64,000 nucleotides of DNA from Paenibacillus alkalitolerans (GTDB taxonomy: Bacteria; Bacillota; Bacilli; Paenibacillales; YIM-B00363): NCBI RefSeq assembly GCF_016482785.1, contig NZ_JAEMXM010000001.1, positions 62,001 through 126,000 on the forward strand, read 5' to 3'. Below the pieces are notes generated by a model. The model did no database searches. It was given only the letters and a program-made list of their open reading frames with translations, and had not been told where the DNA came from. Made by a program: the position numbers and the translations under genes. The first letter of the stretch is position 1. Every line of letters begins with the position of its first letter. This document shows, piece after piece, positions 16,447 to 24,717 of the stretch.

Positions 16447-17523
16447 GTGACTAAAAATGTAAAACACGAATATCTTGATATTTATCGCGCTCTTGGTATT
16501 TTTGCAGTTATTATCATCCATGTCACATCTTTTCCAATGGATCAACTCGAAGATGAGACTTTCCAACATTTTTTTTACATGTTTTTTAATTACGCCAGTC
16601 ATTTTGCCGTACCTTCTTTTTTATTTCTAAGTGGAATAGTTTTATTTTACAATTATGTTAAGAGGGATCGAGAGGGAGAAAATTGGGTACTTCATTTTTA
16701 TAAGAAGCGATTGTTAAATATTTTAGTCCCTTATCTTATATGGTCTTTTTTTTATTTTATATGTGTACAACTAATTAATGATACGAATATTTTTTTCAAT
16801 ATCAAAACCTATTTTATTAATCTGGCCACCGGTAAAAATTATACTCATCTCTATTATTTTGTAATCATCTTGCAGCTCTATATATTATTCCCGTTATTTT
16901 TAAAGTTAGTAATCTCAAGCGATTTAATTCGGAAGAAGTTTGTCTTTCTGGCCGTAATTGTTCAGATCGTTTTCTTTTTAATAAATAAATGGTTTATCGG
17001 TATTAACCAAACCGGGAGCATGTTTATTACTTATTTTTTGCATTTTTGTGTGGGAGCGTATATCGGGATGGAGTTAGATAAAGTTTTTCGTTATCTGAAG
17101 TCCCGCAGTTGGCTTTTAGGCTGTATTTTTATAACCAGTATGTTAATTTATATATTTTCAGAAAAAATATATTATAGATGGTTCACCGATTTGCTGCCAT
17201 ATAAAGCTTATATTAATTTTTTTATATATTATTTATTTACATTGACTGCTTCTGTTGCTTTGCTTCTTATTTCCAAATATATATTTAATTATAGAAAGAA
17301 TTTGATTGTCGGCATTTTGGGTAAAATAGGAAATGCATCATTTACCATATTTCTAGCTCACCCGATTTTCCTGGAGCTATGGAGGAGGCACATTATTTCC
17401 AATTACGGCGAGTACTATCATTATCTAACATGGATGGGCGGTGTTGTTGCTTTGGCCTGTTCGTGGGGTTTATACATTCTTTTAAAAAAGACGAGATGGT
17501 CATGGATATTAATTGGCAAGTGA
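16447..17523 (+). CDS. Acyltransferase 3 family membrane protein
   Basis: Integral membrane O-acyltransferase with about ten hydrophobic segments. The family start pattern is clear: YLDIYRALGIFAVIIIHVTS, with the conserved Arg and the catalytic-type His. Such enzymes O-acetylate surface polysaccharides or lipids. The GTG start has GGAGG 10 bases upstream. The gene is far more AT-rich than its neighbours, has its own promoter and terminator, and has no partner genes, so it was probably acquired. The acceptor is unknown. Confidence 0.88.
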   Translation: MTKNVKHEYLDIYRALGIFAVIIIHVTSFPMDQLEDETFQHFFYMFFNYASHFAVPSFLFLSGIVLFYNYVKRDREGENWVLHFYKKRLLNILVPYLIWSFFYFICVQLINDTNIFFNIKTYFINLATGKNYTHLYYFVIILQLYILFPLFLKLVISSDLIRKKFVFLAVIVQIVFFLINKWFIGINQTGSMFITYFLHFCVGAYIGMELDKVFRYLKSRSWLLGCIFITSMLIYIFSEKIYYRWFTDLLPYKAYINFFIYYLFTLTASVALLLISKYIFNYRKNLIVGILGKIGNASFTIFLAHPIFLELWRRHIISNYGEYYHYLTWMGGVVALACSWGLYILLKKTRWSWILIGK

Positions 17524-17536
17524 TACTTCTGGCAAA

Positions 17537-17562
17537 GCCCCGATTTTCGGGGCATTTGTTTT
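17537..17562 (+). terminator. Terminator after the acyltransferase gene
   Basis: GCCCCGA-TTT-TCGGGGC stem followed by ATTTGTTTTTT. Confidence 0.88.
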
Positions 17563-17715
17563 TTGGCCGTTAATTGGAGGATCACAAAAAATTTTTACCG
17601 TTCTGTAAAACTTTTCAAGCTATTGTGCGTCAAATATATGTCGCTAAAATGATGGGGTCGACACCGTCTTTTACTGACATTTTTATTCTGATCTAGAGAA
17701 AAGAGGAACCGGACG

Positions 17716-19485
17716 ATGGTGAGAAAATCATGGATTTCGATCATGCTTTGCGCCGCAATTGTTATTTCGTTAATCCCGGCGGCTGCAGGCGCCGTGTCGA
17801 GCACGACAACGCAAGTGATTCTATATCTGGACAGTACGGAAGCCTATATAAATAACCAACCGTATACGTTGGAGGTCCCCGCGATAGCGGACAAAGGCAG
17901 AACTTATTTGCCCGCAAGATTTCTAAGCGAGACGCTCGGTTTTAATATCAGTACGAATCCCGTCACGAAAGCCCTCATTCTTCACACGACCTATTCCTAT
18001 ATCGAAATCGACCAACGGGCAAAGATTGTAACCGATAACGGCACGATTCTTCCTTTCAACGAATATGTCTACTTCAACAAAGACGGAAGATTGCTCGTTC
18101 AGATGGCGTGGGTTGCGAAAGCGATGGGCGCCACGTTCACGTATACCGGCTCGGAAAAGAAGGTTGAACTTACGTATATCAAGCTTCCTGCCGGTTCGGG
18201 GAACATCAATCCGTCCCAACCGGTAGCCAAATTCACGTTTGAGAAGCCGTTTTACCGGATTGGCGAGCCGGTCAGAACCATTGATTTAAGCTACGACACG
18301 GACGGGCAAAATTTGGCCAGGACATGGGGAGGGCTGAAGGACGCTTTCTTCCAAGCGGGATCATACGCTTTCTTCCAGCCGGGAACGTATCCCATTACAC
18401 TTACAGTGAAAGATACGAGTAACAACGTCAGCGAAGTGTATACAAAAGAACTGACCGTCATTGACGAAGTATTCCTTACGGAACAGGAATATCCGTTCTA
18501 TTATGCGAAAGAAGGAACTTCTTTCAAGACGAATATGAGCTTGCTTTCCTTGCCTCAAGTGCCGAATTCGGTTCGCTACGACACAAGCCGCAAGCTTCTT
18601 GTCAGCGACAGCCCTGAGATTATAACGGAGAAGGGGATCTTATATCAGGATGTCGTTAAAGGAAAGGGAAGATTGTACGCAAACCATCAAAACGGCATGA
18701 ACGAGAACGTTACTTTCGCGATCGTTGCAACGAATCATACGGAACAAGAAGTACGAATAAGAACCACCAACAAAGGAGAAGTATATCCGTCTCCATTGGC
18801 CAACTTAATCGGACATATCGCATCCGTCGACTTTCTATTGGATGAGATGCCGGACGAATACCTTTCGGTAAAACCGCGTTCGTCGGTAACGTACAAACTT
18901 TTTCCTCAGTTTTCACCGAAATACGGCGTAAATACGTTTTACGATATCGAGACGGACGGGGAAGTGATGTTTACTTTCGTCGCTATGGACCCGGGCGCGG
19001 GAGTGGAGCAATTCGATCAAAGCTACCTGCCGCGTCTGCCATATTTTAAACACGTCCGCGGAACGTTCCCGTCTTCCGACATATATATCGAAGGCAGAAC
19101 CGGAGGAGTCCCTCTCTCGGCGCCAATGCGGCTCTCGATCGGCGATAATACCATTGAGCCGTATATTAGGGGATTTGATGCGATGGAGCATCGTGAGGCG
19201 GAAAACAAAGGGAACTACGGTGTTAATCACCACATTAGAATCGATAATCCCGGTAAAATCGCCATTCTATTCCGTCCGAGGGGCGGCAACTTTAAGGGAC
19301 CGATAAAAATAAACGGGCAATTGGTGATGGCGCCTGTTTCCGGAACGTTGACAACTTCCAGCGGCGTGTACGTGCTGAAGAGAACGACAGGCGAAGAGAA
19401 GGTGTTGGACATTGAGCTTACACCGCCCGCCGGGTCTTATTTCCCGGTAGATCTCATCTTTTACCCGCTGAAAACATTGAACTGA
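17716..19485 (+). CDS. Secreted protein with copper amine oxidase N-terminal-like (stalk) domains
   Basis: 589 residues with a signal peptide at 1-26 (IPAAAGAV). Residues about 30-155 contain two CuAO_N1-type stalk repeats (TYLPARFLSETLGFNIS and LVQMAWVAKAMGATFTY). A PKD-like segment follows (YPITLTVKDTSNNV). The rest is beta-rich and unrecognised. Despite its name, the stalk domain is a wall-associated module in Paenibacillaceae, not an oxidase. GAGGAA precedes the ATG; a possible promoter is TTGTGC-16-TAAAAT at 17623-17650. It may be a surface or wall protein; no enzyme domain is seen. Confidence 0.85.
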   Translation: MVRKSWISIMLCAAIVISLIPAAAGAVSSTTTQVILYLDSTEAYINNQPYTLEVPAIADKGRTYLPARFLSETLGFNISTNPVTKALILHTTYSYIEIDQRAKIVTDNGTILPFNEYVYFNKDGRLLVQMAWVAKAMGATFTYTGSEKKVELTYIKLPAGSGNINPSQPVAKFTFEKPFYRIGEPVRTIDLSYDTDGQNLARTWGGLKDAFFQAGSYAFFQPGTYPITLTVKDTSNNVSEVYTKELTVIDEVFLTEQEYPFYYAKEGTSFKTNMSLLSLPQVPNSVRYDTSRKLLVSDSPEIITEKGILYQDVVKGKGRLYANHQNGMNENVTFAIVATNHTEQEVRIRTTNKGEVYPSPLANLIGHIASVDFLLDEMPDEYLSVKPRSSVTYKLFPQFSPKYGVNTFYDIETDGEVMFTFVAMDPGAGVEQFDQSYLPRLPYFKHVRGTFPSSDIYIEGRTGGVPLSAPMRLSIGDNTIEPYIRGFDAMEHREAENKGNYGVNHHIRIDNPGKIAILFRPRGGNFKGPIKINGQLVMAPVSGTLTTSSGVYVLKRTTGEEKVLDIELTPPAGSYFPVDLIFYPLKTLN

Positions 19486-19500
19486 TCGTAGTGAACCAAA

Positions 19501-19532
19501 AGCCGTCCAATTGGGCGGCTTTGCTTGTTTTT
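19501..19532 (+). terminator. Terminator after the stalk-domain gene
   Basis: AGCCGTCC-AATT-GGGCGGCT stem with one wobble, followed by TTGCTTGTTTTT. Confidence 0.85.
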
Positions 19533-19642
19533 AGGGCGACCGGTGCAACAAAGTCCAACATTTACAAAAATATCCCATTGAGGAAATACCATCTTTATAT
19601 ATAATCTAATTCACCGAGGAGGTGATTGTTTTGAACAAACGA

Positions 19643-19657
19643 ATGTAAACGCTTTAT
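19643..19657 (+). promoter_or_regulatory. Near-consensus cre (CcpA) site
   Basis: ATGTAAACGCTTTAT fits WTGNAANCGNWWNCW except for one position (A in place of C). It lies 43 bp upstream of the damaged acetylesterase gene, where catabolite repression of a pectin enzyme would be expected. Confidence 0.45.
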
Positions 19658-19699
19658 TTCCCAAAAGATGTATACTCCAAAAAGACGAGGAGGCATGTA

Positions 19700-20520
19700 A
19701 TGATTAAGAAAAGATTCATCTCATTTTTGCGGAAGCCTCATTTACGATCGCGCTTATCGACGGACAATTGAACTTGGAGCTCACCGGAACGGATCCGCGC
19801 ATCAATGCGCTTGTCATAACGAAACTCCCGAATCGGGTGAAGGGCGACAAGACGAACGTTTATATGGCAGGCGATTCCACCGTGATGTCGTATCCTTCCC
19901 GCTTCTACCCGATGGCCGGCTGGGGACAGAAAATCGCGCACTATTTTACAGACGATATTACGTTCACCAACAGGGCTATCGGCGGCCGAAGCTCGAAGAG
20001 CTTCGTGTTGGACGGCAGGCTGGACACGATTTTGACCAATATTCGTCCAAGCGATTATTTATTCATTCAATTCGGTCATAACGACGCTTCTAGCAGACCG
20101 GAGCGGTATACGGATCCTTATACTACGTACAAACAATATTTAGCAATGTATGTGGACGGTGCGCGCCAGCGTCATGCAATTCCAGTGCTTGTTACGCCGG
20201 TAGGGCGCAGAAGCTGGGACAGCGAAGGACAGTTCAAGAACGATTTTCCCGATTATTGTATTGCCATGAAGCAGGTTGCCGAAGAGAAAAACGTTCCTTT
20301 GCTCGATCTGAATACGAGAAGTATTGAATTGTACAACTCGATCGGCATCGAGGACACCAAGTCGATATTTTTATGGCTTGAACCGGGAGAATACCCTAAT
20401 TATCCGAACGGGGTTCAAGACAATACACATTTCCAAGAAGCCGGAGCGCTGCAAATCGCGAAAGTTGTAAGTGAAGGAATCCGTGATATGGATTTGGCTA
20501 TTAAGGAATATTTAAAGTAA
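19700..20520 (+). pseudogene. Rhamnogalacturonan acetylesterase (SGNH hydrolase) with internal deletion
   Basis: GAGGAGG and ATG 19700 start a signal-peptide-like MIKKRFISFL, but this frame stops after 23 codons. The body of the enzyme is in another frame, visible from about 19733 (EASFTIALIDGQLNLELTG) to 20520. The SGNH residues are intact: GDSTVM, GGRSSKSF, FGHNDAS and DNTHFQEAGA. The end of an N-terminal beta domain joins the signal peptide out of frame, so several hundred bases were probably deleted. A 250-residue product could still start at TTG 19768, but without a signal peptide or ribosome site. The intact enzyme would deacetylate pectin. Confidence 0.75.
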
Positions 20521-20550
20521 CAGGTTATGAATATGACGGGAGGAATTCGG

Positions 20551-20747
20551 ATGAACAGAAGCATTTTGCTCAAAATGCTCTGCATGGTGCTGATGATGGT
20601 TGCCGTGAAGCAACGCTTCAACTTTACATGTACATGAGGAACGATACATTGCACCCTAACCGATCAGGAGCGACAGAGCTTGCCCGCATCGTTGCGGAGG
20701 AGTTGAAGAGTCAAGGCCTGGACGGTTTTACGGATGAGAAGAAGTAG
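20551..20747 (+). pseudogene. Second SGNH acetylesterase reduced to signal peptide and C-terminus
   Basis: GGGAGGAATTCGG precedes ATG 20551, which begins a signal peptide (MNRSILLKMLCMVLMMVAV). After a frame change the sequence reads LQLYMYMRNDTLHPNRSGAT, then ELARIVAEELK, ending at TAG 20745. DTLHPNRSGA is the Asp-His block at the end of rhamnogalacturonan acetylesterases. The whole catalytic middle is missing. It is the neighbour of another damaged acetylesterase, echoing the YesT/YesY pair of B. subtilis. Confidence 0.7.
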
Positions 20748-20760
20748 AAGGGGACGGAAA

Positions 20761-20806
20761 TGCGACATGAAAACTGCTGTTTAAGCAGGTTCATGTCGCA
20801 TTTTTC
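20761..20806 (+). terminator. Strong terminator
   Basis: TGCGACATGAA and TTCATGTCGCA form a perfect 11-bp stem with an inner CTGC/GCAG pair, followed by TTTTTC. Confidence 0.88.
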
Positions 20807-20825
20807 ATTACTTGAGAAGAAAATA

Positions 20826-20876
20826 TTTACAAGTCCGGGAAAGCAGGGTATGATTATCGTTGACTGAATAGTCAAC
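20826..20876 (+). promoter_or_regulatory. Promoter with TetR-type operator for the ABC exporter operon
   Basis: TTTACA at 20826-20831, 17-base spacer, TATGAT at 20849-20854. Directly downstream is the perfect inverted repeat GTTGACT-GAAT-AGTCAAC (20859-20876), a common TetR-family operator form, which would cover the transcription start. The TetR gene is the third gene of the operon, so negative autoregulation is likely. Confidence 0.78.
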
Positions 20877-20897
20877 CGAAGAAAAGGAGGGGTTTCG

Positions 20898-22010
20898 ATG
20901 TGGGAATTAGCTTTGAAGAACGTAAAGTTTAGAAAAACCCGATCATTATTGACAGTCCTCGGCATCTTGGCGGCAATCCAACTTTATGTCGTTATGTCCA
21001 GCCTCATGGATGTATTCGAAAAAGACATCCAGAGTCAAATATCCGGTATGGCCGGACGAATCGTTGTCGAATATAAGTCCGAAGGAATCAATTTCCCGCC
21101 TCTGGACACCGTGATCAAGGAGGATTCAGCCGTTCAAATCCTCCGAATGTCCGGCATTGATCTTACCCGCAGCAGCGCGTTGTTATTTCAAACGATCATT
21201 CCGGCACCGGGACCGAACATGCCTCCAAGCGTATTGGCCGTCGGTGTCGAACCGGGAAAAGAATCCGCCTACTTCGGAGATATTGACGTGGAAGGGGAAC
21301 GCCGCCTCGAAAATGACCACAGCGTGATTCTCGGTGCGGATGCCGCGGAACATTACGGGGTCAACTTAGGCGACAGCATCACACTTCGGGACGAAACTTT
21401 TACCGTTATCGGAATGTTTGCGGAAACCAACTGGCTGATCGACGGTTCGTTCGTGCTTCCTTTAAAAACCGCCCAAGACATCTTTGTCAGGCCGGCATTA
21501 GTGAGTGCGATCATGATCACTGCCGCCAAAGCGGACGAAGCGAGAGCGCTGGCTGATCAAATCAATGCCGGTGATCCGAAGCTTAAGGCTTCGACGTCGG
21601 CGGAACTGGCGAAAAATGCGGAAAAGCTGCTTGAAGCGCAGCGCACCTTCTTCACGATGATTAATAACACCGCAATTATCATTGCGATATTAATAGTTAA
21701 CATTGTAATGGTCATGTCCATTTTTGAGAGGAGAAAGGAAATAGGAACGTTAAAAGCCGTCGGCGCGTCCGGAAGAAAGATTATCGGGGCGGTTCTCGCC
21801 GAAAGCCTCTCTTTAAGCTTGTTAGGCGGTATTCTTGCGCTGCCGGTCTCGATTGTTTTGAACGGATTGATGTTTGAGGAGTGGGTGTTAGATCCGGCAA
21901 AATGGCTGGAAACCGTTGCCGTATCAGCGCTTGTCGGCCTTCTTGCCGCGCTTTGGCCCGCTTGGTCGGCACAGCGCGTCAACCCGCTCGAAAGCTTGCG
22001 TTATGAATGA
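20898..22010 (+). CDS. FtsX/MacB-type ABC transporter permease
   Basis: 370 residues with one N-terminal membrane segment (LLTVLGILAAIQLYVVMSSL), a MacB_PCD-type extracellular domain at about 50-240, and three C-terminal segments of the FtsX domain, including the family block RRKEIGTLKAVGASGRKIIG. AAAGGAGG precedes the ATG. It works with the ATPase that follows 18 bp later. No HlyD-type adaptor gene is present. The substrate may be a peptide, lipid or drug. Confidence 0.92.
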   Translation: MWELALKNVKFRKTRSLLTVLGILAAIQLYVVMSSLMDVFEKDIQSQISGMAGRIVVEYKSEGINFPPLDTVIKEDSAVQILRMSGIDLTRSSALLFQTIIPAPGPNMPPSVLAVGVEPGKESAYFGDIDVEGERRLENDHSVILGADAAEHYGVNLGDSITLRDETFTVIGMFAETNWLIDGSFVLPLKTAQDIFVRPALVSAIMITAAKADEARALADQINAGDPKLKASTSAELAKNAEKLLEAQRTFFTMINNTAIIIAILIVNIVMVMSIFERRKEIGTLKAVGASGRKIIGAVLAESLSLSLLGGILALPVSIVLNGLMFEEWVLDPAKWLETVAVSALVGLLAALWPAWSAQRVNPLESLRYE

Positions 22011-22028
22011 TTCAGGAGGCGATGCACT

Positions 22029-22703
22029 ATGTTGATAAAAGCGACTAACGTATGGAGAACCTATGGATTAGGGGAGACGGCCGTGCATGCTTTGCGCGGA
22101 ATCGTGCTGACCGTTTCGCAAGGTGAATTCATTGCTCTGTTGGGACATTCCGGCAGCGGCAAGTCCAGCTTGCTGCATCTTCTCGGAGCGATGGATGTTC
22201 CGACCCGCGGAGAAGTTATATTCAAAGGCGAAGATATCGGTAAAATGAATCAAAGACAACTCGCCGATTTACGTTTGAGATGCATAGGATTTATTTTCCA
22301 GACGTTTAACTTGATTCCGTCATTAAATGCATTAGAAAATGTCGAAATCCCGATGAAACTGGCAGGAATGAAACGAAAAGCGGCGAAAGAAAAAGCAGAG
22401 TATCTTTTGGAGCAGGTGCACTTGGCGGACAGGTCCAAGCACTTGCCTTCGCAATTATCGGGAGGTCAACGTCAGAGAGTGGCGATCGCCCGGGCATTGG
22501 CTAACGATCCGGATTTGATTTTGGCGGATGAACCGACGGGAAATCTTGACAGCGAGAACGGGGATTTGATAGTAGACCTTCTTCTCAAGCTGCATCAAGG
22601 TGGACGCACGATTGTAATGGTAACTCATAACCCGGAATTGACCCGTGACGTAAGCCGGATCGTCTATATGCGAGACGGGCAATTATTGGCGAAGGCGGGA
22701 TAA
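22029..22703 (+). CDS. LolD/MacB-type ABC transporter ATPase
   Basis: 224 residues with Walker A GHSGSGKSS, Q-loop region FQTFNLIPSLNALENVE, signature LSGGQRQRVAIARALA, Walker B LILADEPTGNLD and H-loop VTHN. This is the ATPase of type VII ABC systems that pair with FtsX-like permeases. Second gene of the TetR-controlled operon. Confidence 0.95.
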   Translation: MLIKATNVWRTYGLGETAVHALRGIVLTVSQGEFIALLGHSGSGKSSLLHLLGAMDVPTRGEVIFKGEDIGKMNQRQLADLRLRCIGFIFQTFNLIPSLNALENVEIPMKLAGMKRKAAKEKAEYLLEQVHLADRSKHLPSQLSGGQRQRVAIARALANDPDLILADEPTGNLDSENGDLIVDLLLKLHQGGRTIVMVTHNPELTRDVSRIVYMRDGQLLAKAG

Positions 22704-22731
22704 CACAATAGAAGAGTGGAAAGGTATCCGT

Positions 22732-23331
22732 ATGTCACCAAGAAATGAAGAACAAAACAAACAAATCAGAGATGACCGCAGAGAACAGATTTTGAAAGCC
22801 GCTCTTAAAGTTTTCGCCTGGCGGGGACTTGCGGCCGCAAAGATAAGCGACATTGCTGCGGAAGCGGGTTTAAGCCACGGACTCGTCTACCATTATTTCC
22901 GTTCGAAGGACGAAATTTTTACAATGCTTGTTGAGACGGCGTTAAACGGCTCGAAGAAGGTCGTAGAGTATGCCGCCCGGCAAAAACTAACGCCTTTGGG
23001 CCAACTGAGGTGGTTAACGGAAACCATTCTTAAGGGTATCTCGGAAGACGGGGCATTTTTTTTCCTAATCATAGTTCAAGCTTTTACATCCCATGCCGTT
23101 CCGGAACAAGTAAAAGCAATGGTTAACGGCCATTCTCCCACCGCATTGGACAGTATCGTGCCAATCATCATTGCCGGACAGCAAGCCGGTGAAATCGTTC
23201 ACGACGATCCAGTCAAGCTGGGGCGCGCTTACTTTGCCCTAATTCAGGGAATCTCGATGGAGCAAGCTCAAAATAAAGACGGACTGCCGCCACTGGACGC
23301 GGATCTCATATTGAGATTGTTTAAAGCCTAG
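22732..23331 (+). CDS. TetR family transcriptional regulator
   Basis: 199 residues. TetR helix-turn-helix at about 15-60 (AALKVFAWRGLAAAKISDIA ... HGLVYHYFRSKDEIF), then a ligand-binding domain. It is the last gene of the exporter operon, 28 bp after the ATPase. The palindrome at 20859-20876 is its likely operator, so the exporter would be induced by a ligand of this protein. Confidence 0.92.
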   Translation: MSPRNEEQNKQIRDDRREQILKAALKVFAWRGLAAAKISDIAAEAGLSHGLVYHYFRSKDEIFTMLVETALNGSKKVVEYAARQKLTPLGQLRWLTETILKGISEDGAFFFLIIVQAFTSHAVPEQVKAMVNGHSPTALDSIVPIIIAGQQAGEIVHDDPVKLGRAYFALIQGISMEQAQNKDGLPPLDADLILRLFKA

Positions 23332-23333
23332 GA

Positions 23334-23528
23334 GTTCCCGTTCACGTTCAACAACTATCAGGCGTAACTACGTTCGATGACGGTCATCGCCACGGATATA
23401 TGAGTATGACCGCACCAGCTCCCAATACTGTGCAGCACACCCATATATTATGCGGAAACTACAACGGAAGAATCCCCCATACGCACTCATACAGCGGTTA
23501 TACCGGGAATGCGCTTTCGTCCGGTTAA
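23334..23528 (+). pseudogene. YmaF-like histidine-rich repeat protein lacking a start
   Basis: The frame reads GVPVHVQQLSGVTTFDDGHR, then HGYMSM..., QHTHILCGNYNGRIPHTHSY and SGYTGNAL, with the spaced HxH and (S/G)GxT pattern of YmaF. No start codon or ribosome site exists upstream before an in-frame TAA at 23322, inside the TetR gene. It is probably a truncated leftover. Confidence 0.5.
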
Positions 23529-23653
23529 ATGAGAGAAAATAGTAGTCATTCAAACATTTTTATAGTAAAAACGCACTTAAAGTATATGAGTCCAAGAATA
23601 AGATGAACTCGATCATAGTATGTACAAACTGCAGTTGAAAGGAGGGACATCAC

Positions 23654-23737
23654 TTGACTCAAAGCGTCTTTACTTCTACTGCTACGATTCTGGTATTGTT
23701 TATCCTTCTTGTCATTATTTCCCGTATGGTATGGTAA
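23654..23737 (+). CDS. 27-residue membrane peptide resembling YjcZ-type sporulation proteins
   Basis: TTG start with a strong GAAAGGAGG about 8 bases upstream. The product is TQSVFTSTATILVLFILLVI then ISRMVW, one transmembrane helix with the hydrophobic block ILVLFILLVII that recalls the end of YjcZ-family small proteins (without their Gly/Tyr-rich head). A terminator follows 20 bp after the stop. The strong ribosome site and terminator make translation likely. The family link is tentative. Confidence 0.55.
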   Translation: MTQSVFTSTATILVLFILLVIISRMVW

Positions 23738-23757
23738 GCGGAATAACAAGAAGCATT

Positions 23758-23794
23758 AAGGAGCCACGCGTAGCACGCAGACCGTGGCTTCTTA
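23758..23794 (+). terminator. Terminator after the small membrane peptide gene
   Basis: AAGGAGCCACG pairs with CGTGGCTTCTT over 11 positions with one wobble, followed by AATTATTT. Confidence 0.7.
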
Positions 23795-23822
23795 ATTATT
23801 TGAGCGGAAAGGGAATTGACGC

Positions 23823-24597
23823 ATGGAGTATCAATTTGAAAAAACCAGGAAAAATTATGAGCATTTCGCAAGCGGAAGAGTGCTGTACAACGCTCACGGA
23901 ACGACTTCGTTTCCGGTCAGGTTGGGGAGCGAGATTATACAAAGATGTTTTCATATTCTTAGAAGCAAGGGGAATGAAGGGCCGTATACGGTATACGATC
24001 CTTGCTGCGGCGGAGCTTATTTGCTAACAATAATCGGACTCTTGCATAGACGCCATATTAAAACTATTTTCGCTTCCGACATTAATCATGAGCTGTTGGA
24101 CATTGCCGGGAAGAATCTCTCTTTGCTTTCATCTTCCGGTATGGAAACACGCAAAAAACAGCTGCAGCAATTATTCGAACTTTACAATAAAGCTTCTCAT
24201 CTGGAAGCATTGGAAAGCGCAGACTATTTGACAAGTCTGATTTCAAACGAATCGCTAGAGGAAATCTATTGTTTCCAGGCAGACATAACCGCACCGAAAG
24301 CCTTGCATGAAAAGTGCAGCAATGTCGATATCGTCATTGCAGACCTGCCATATGGCGAGATCGTAAGCTGGCAAACCGACAGTACATATCCGGTGACGCA
24401 TTTTTTTTAATAATATTTATGATGTGCTCTCTCCCTCTTCGTCGGTGGTTGCCGTCGCAGCCGATAAAAGCCAGAAACTAATGCATGACAAATTCAGGCG
24501 GAGGGAATATTTCAAAGCAGGGAAACGGCACGTCGGCATTTTCGAGCCTAATTATTTTGGTAATTGCAGCGGCAAAAAAGACCGCTCCGTACGTTAG
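23823..24597 (+). pseudogene. AviRa-like 23S rRNA methyltransferase, frameshifted in a T8 run
   Basis: Residues 1-195 read in one frame: SGRVLYNAHGTTSFPVR, the SAM-binding YDPCCGGAYLLTIIGLLHRR, IFASDIN and the catalytic-type IADLPYGE. The frame stops right after THFF in a run of eight T at 24401-24408. Removing one T continues the protein as NNIYDVLSPSSSVVAVAADK to a TAG at 24595, giving the full family length of about 255 residues. AviRa methylates 23S rRNA and confers avilamycin resistance in Streptomyces; resistance here is not implied. The gene is AT-richer than the region around it. The frameshift may be real, a slippage site, or a sequencing error. Confidence 0.75.
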
Positions 24598-24717
24598 CAG
24601 AAAATTCGATAACCAATTTTAATCAATACAATTGAAAATAATATATTCTTCTTATGGTTTCATAGTGGTATGCTACCAATAACTGGCAAACCGTTGAGAT
24701 CCAAGGGGGAGATAAGG

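Noticed and set aside
20898-23331. Complete MacAB-type tripartite pump
   Set aside because: No periplasmic adaptor gene is present, and the host appears Gram-positive. Only a permease-ATPase-regulator set can be supported.
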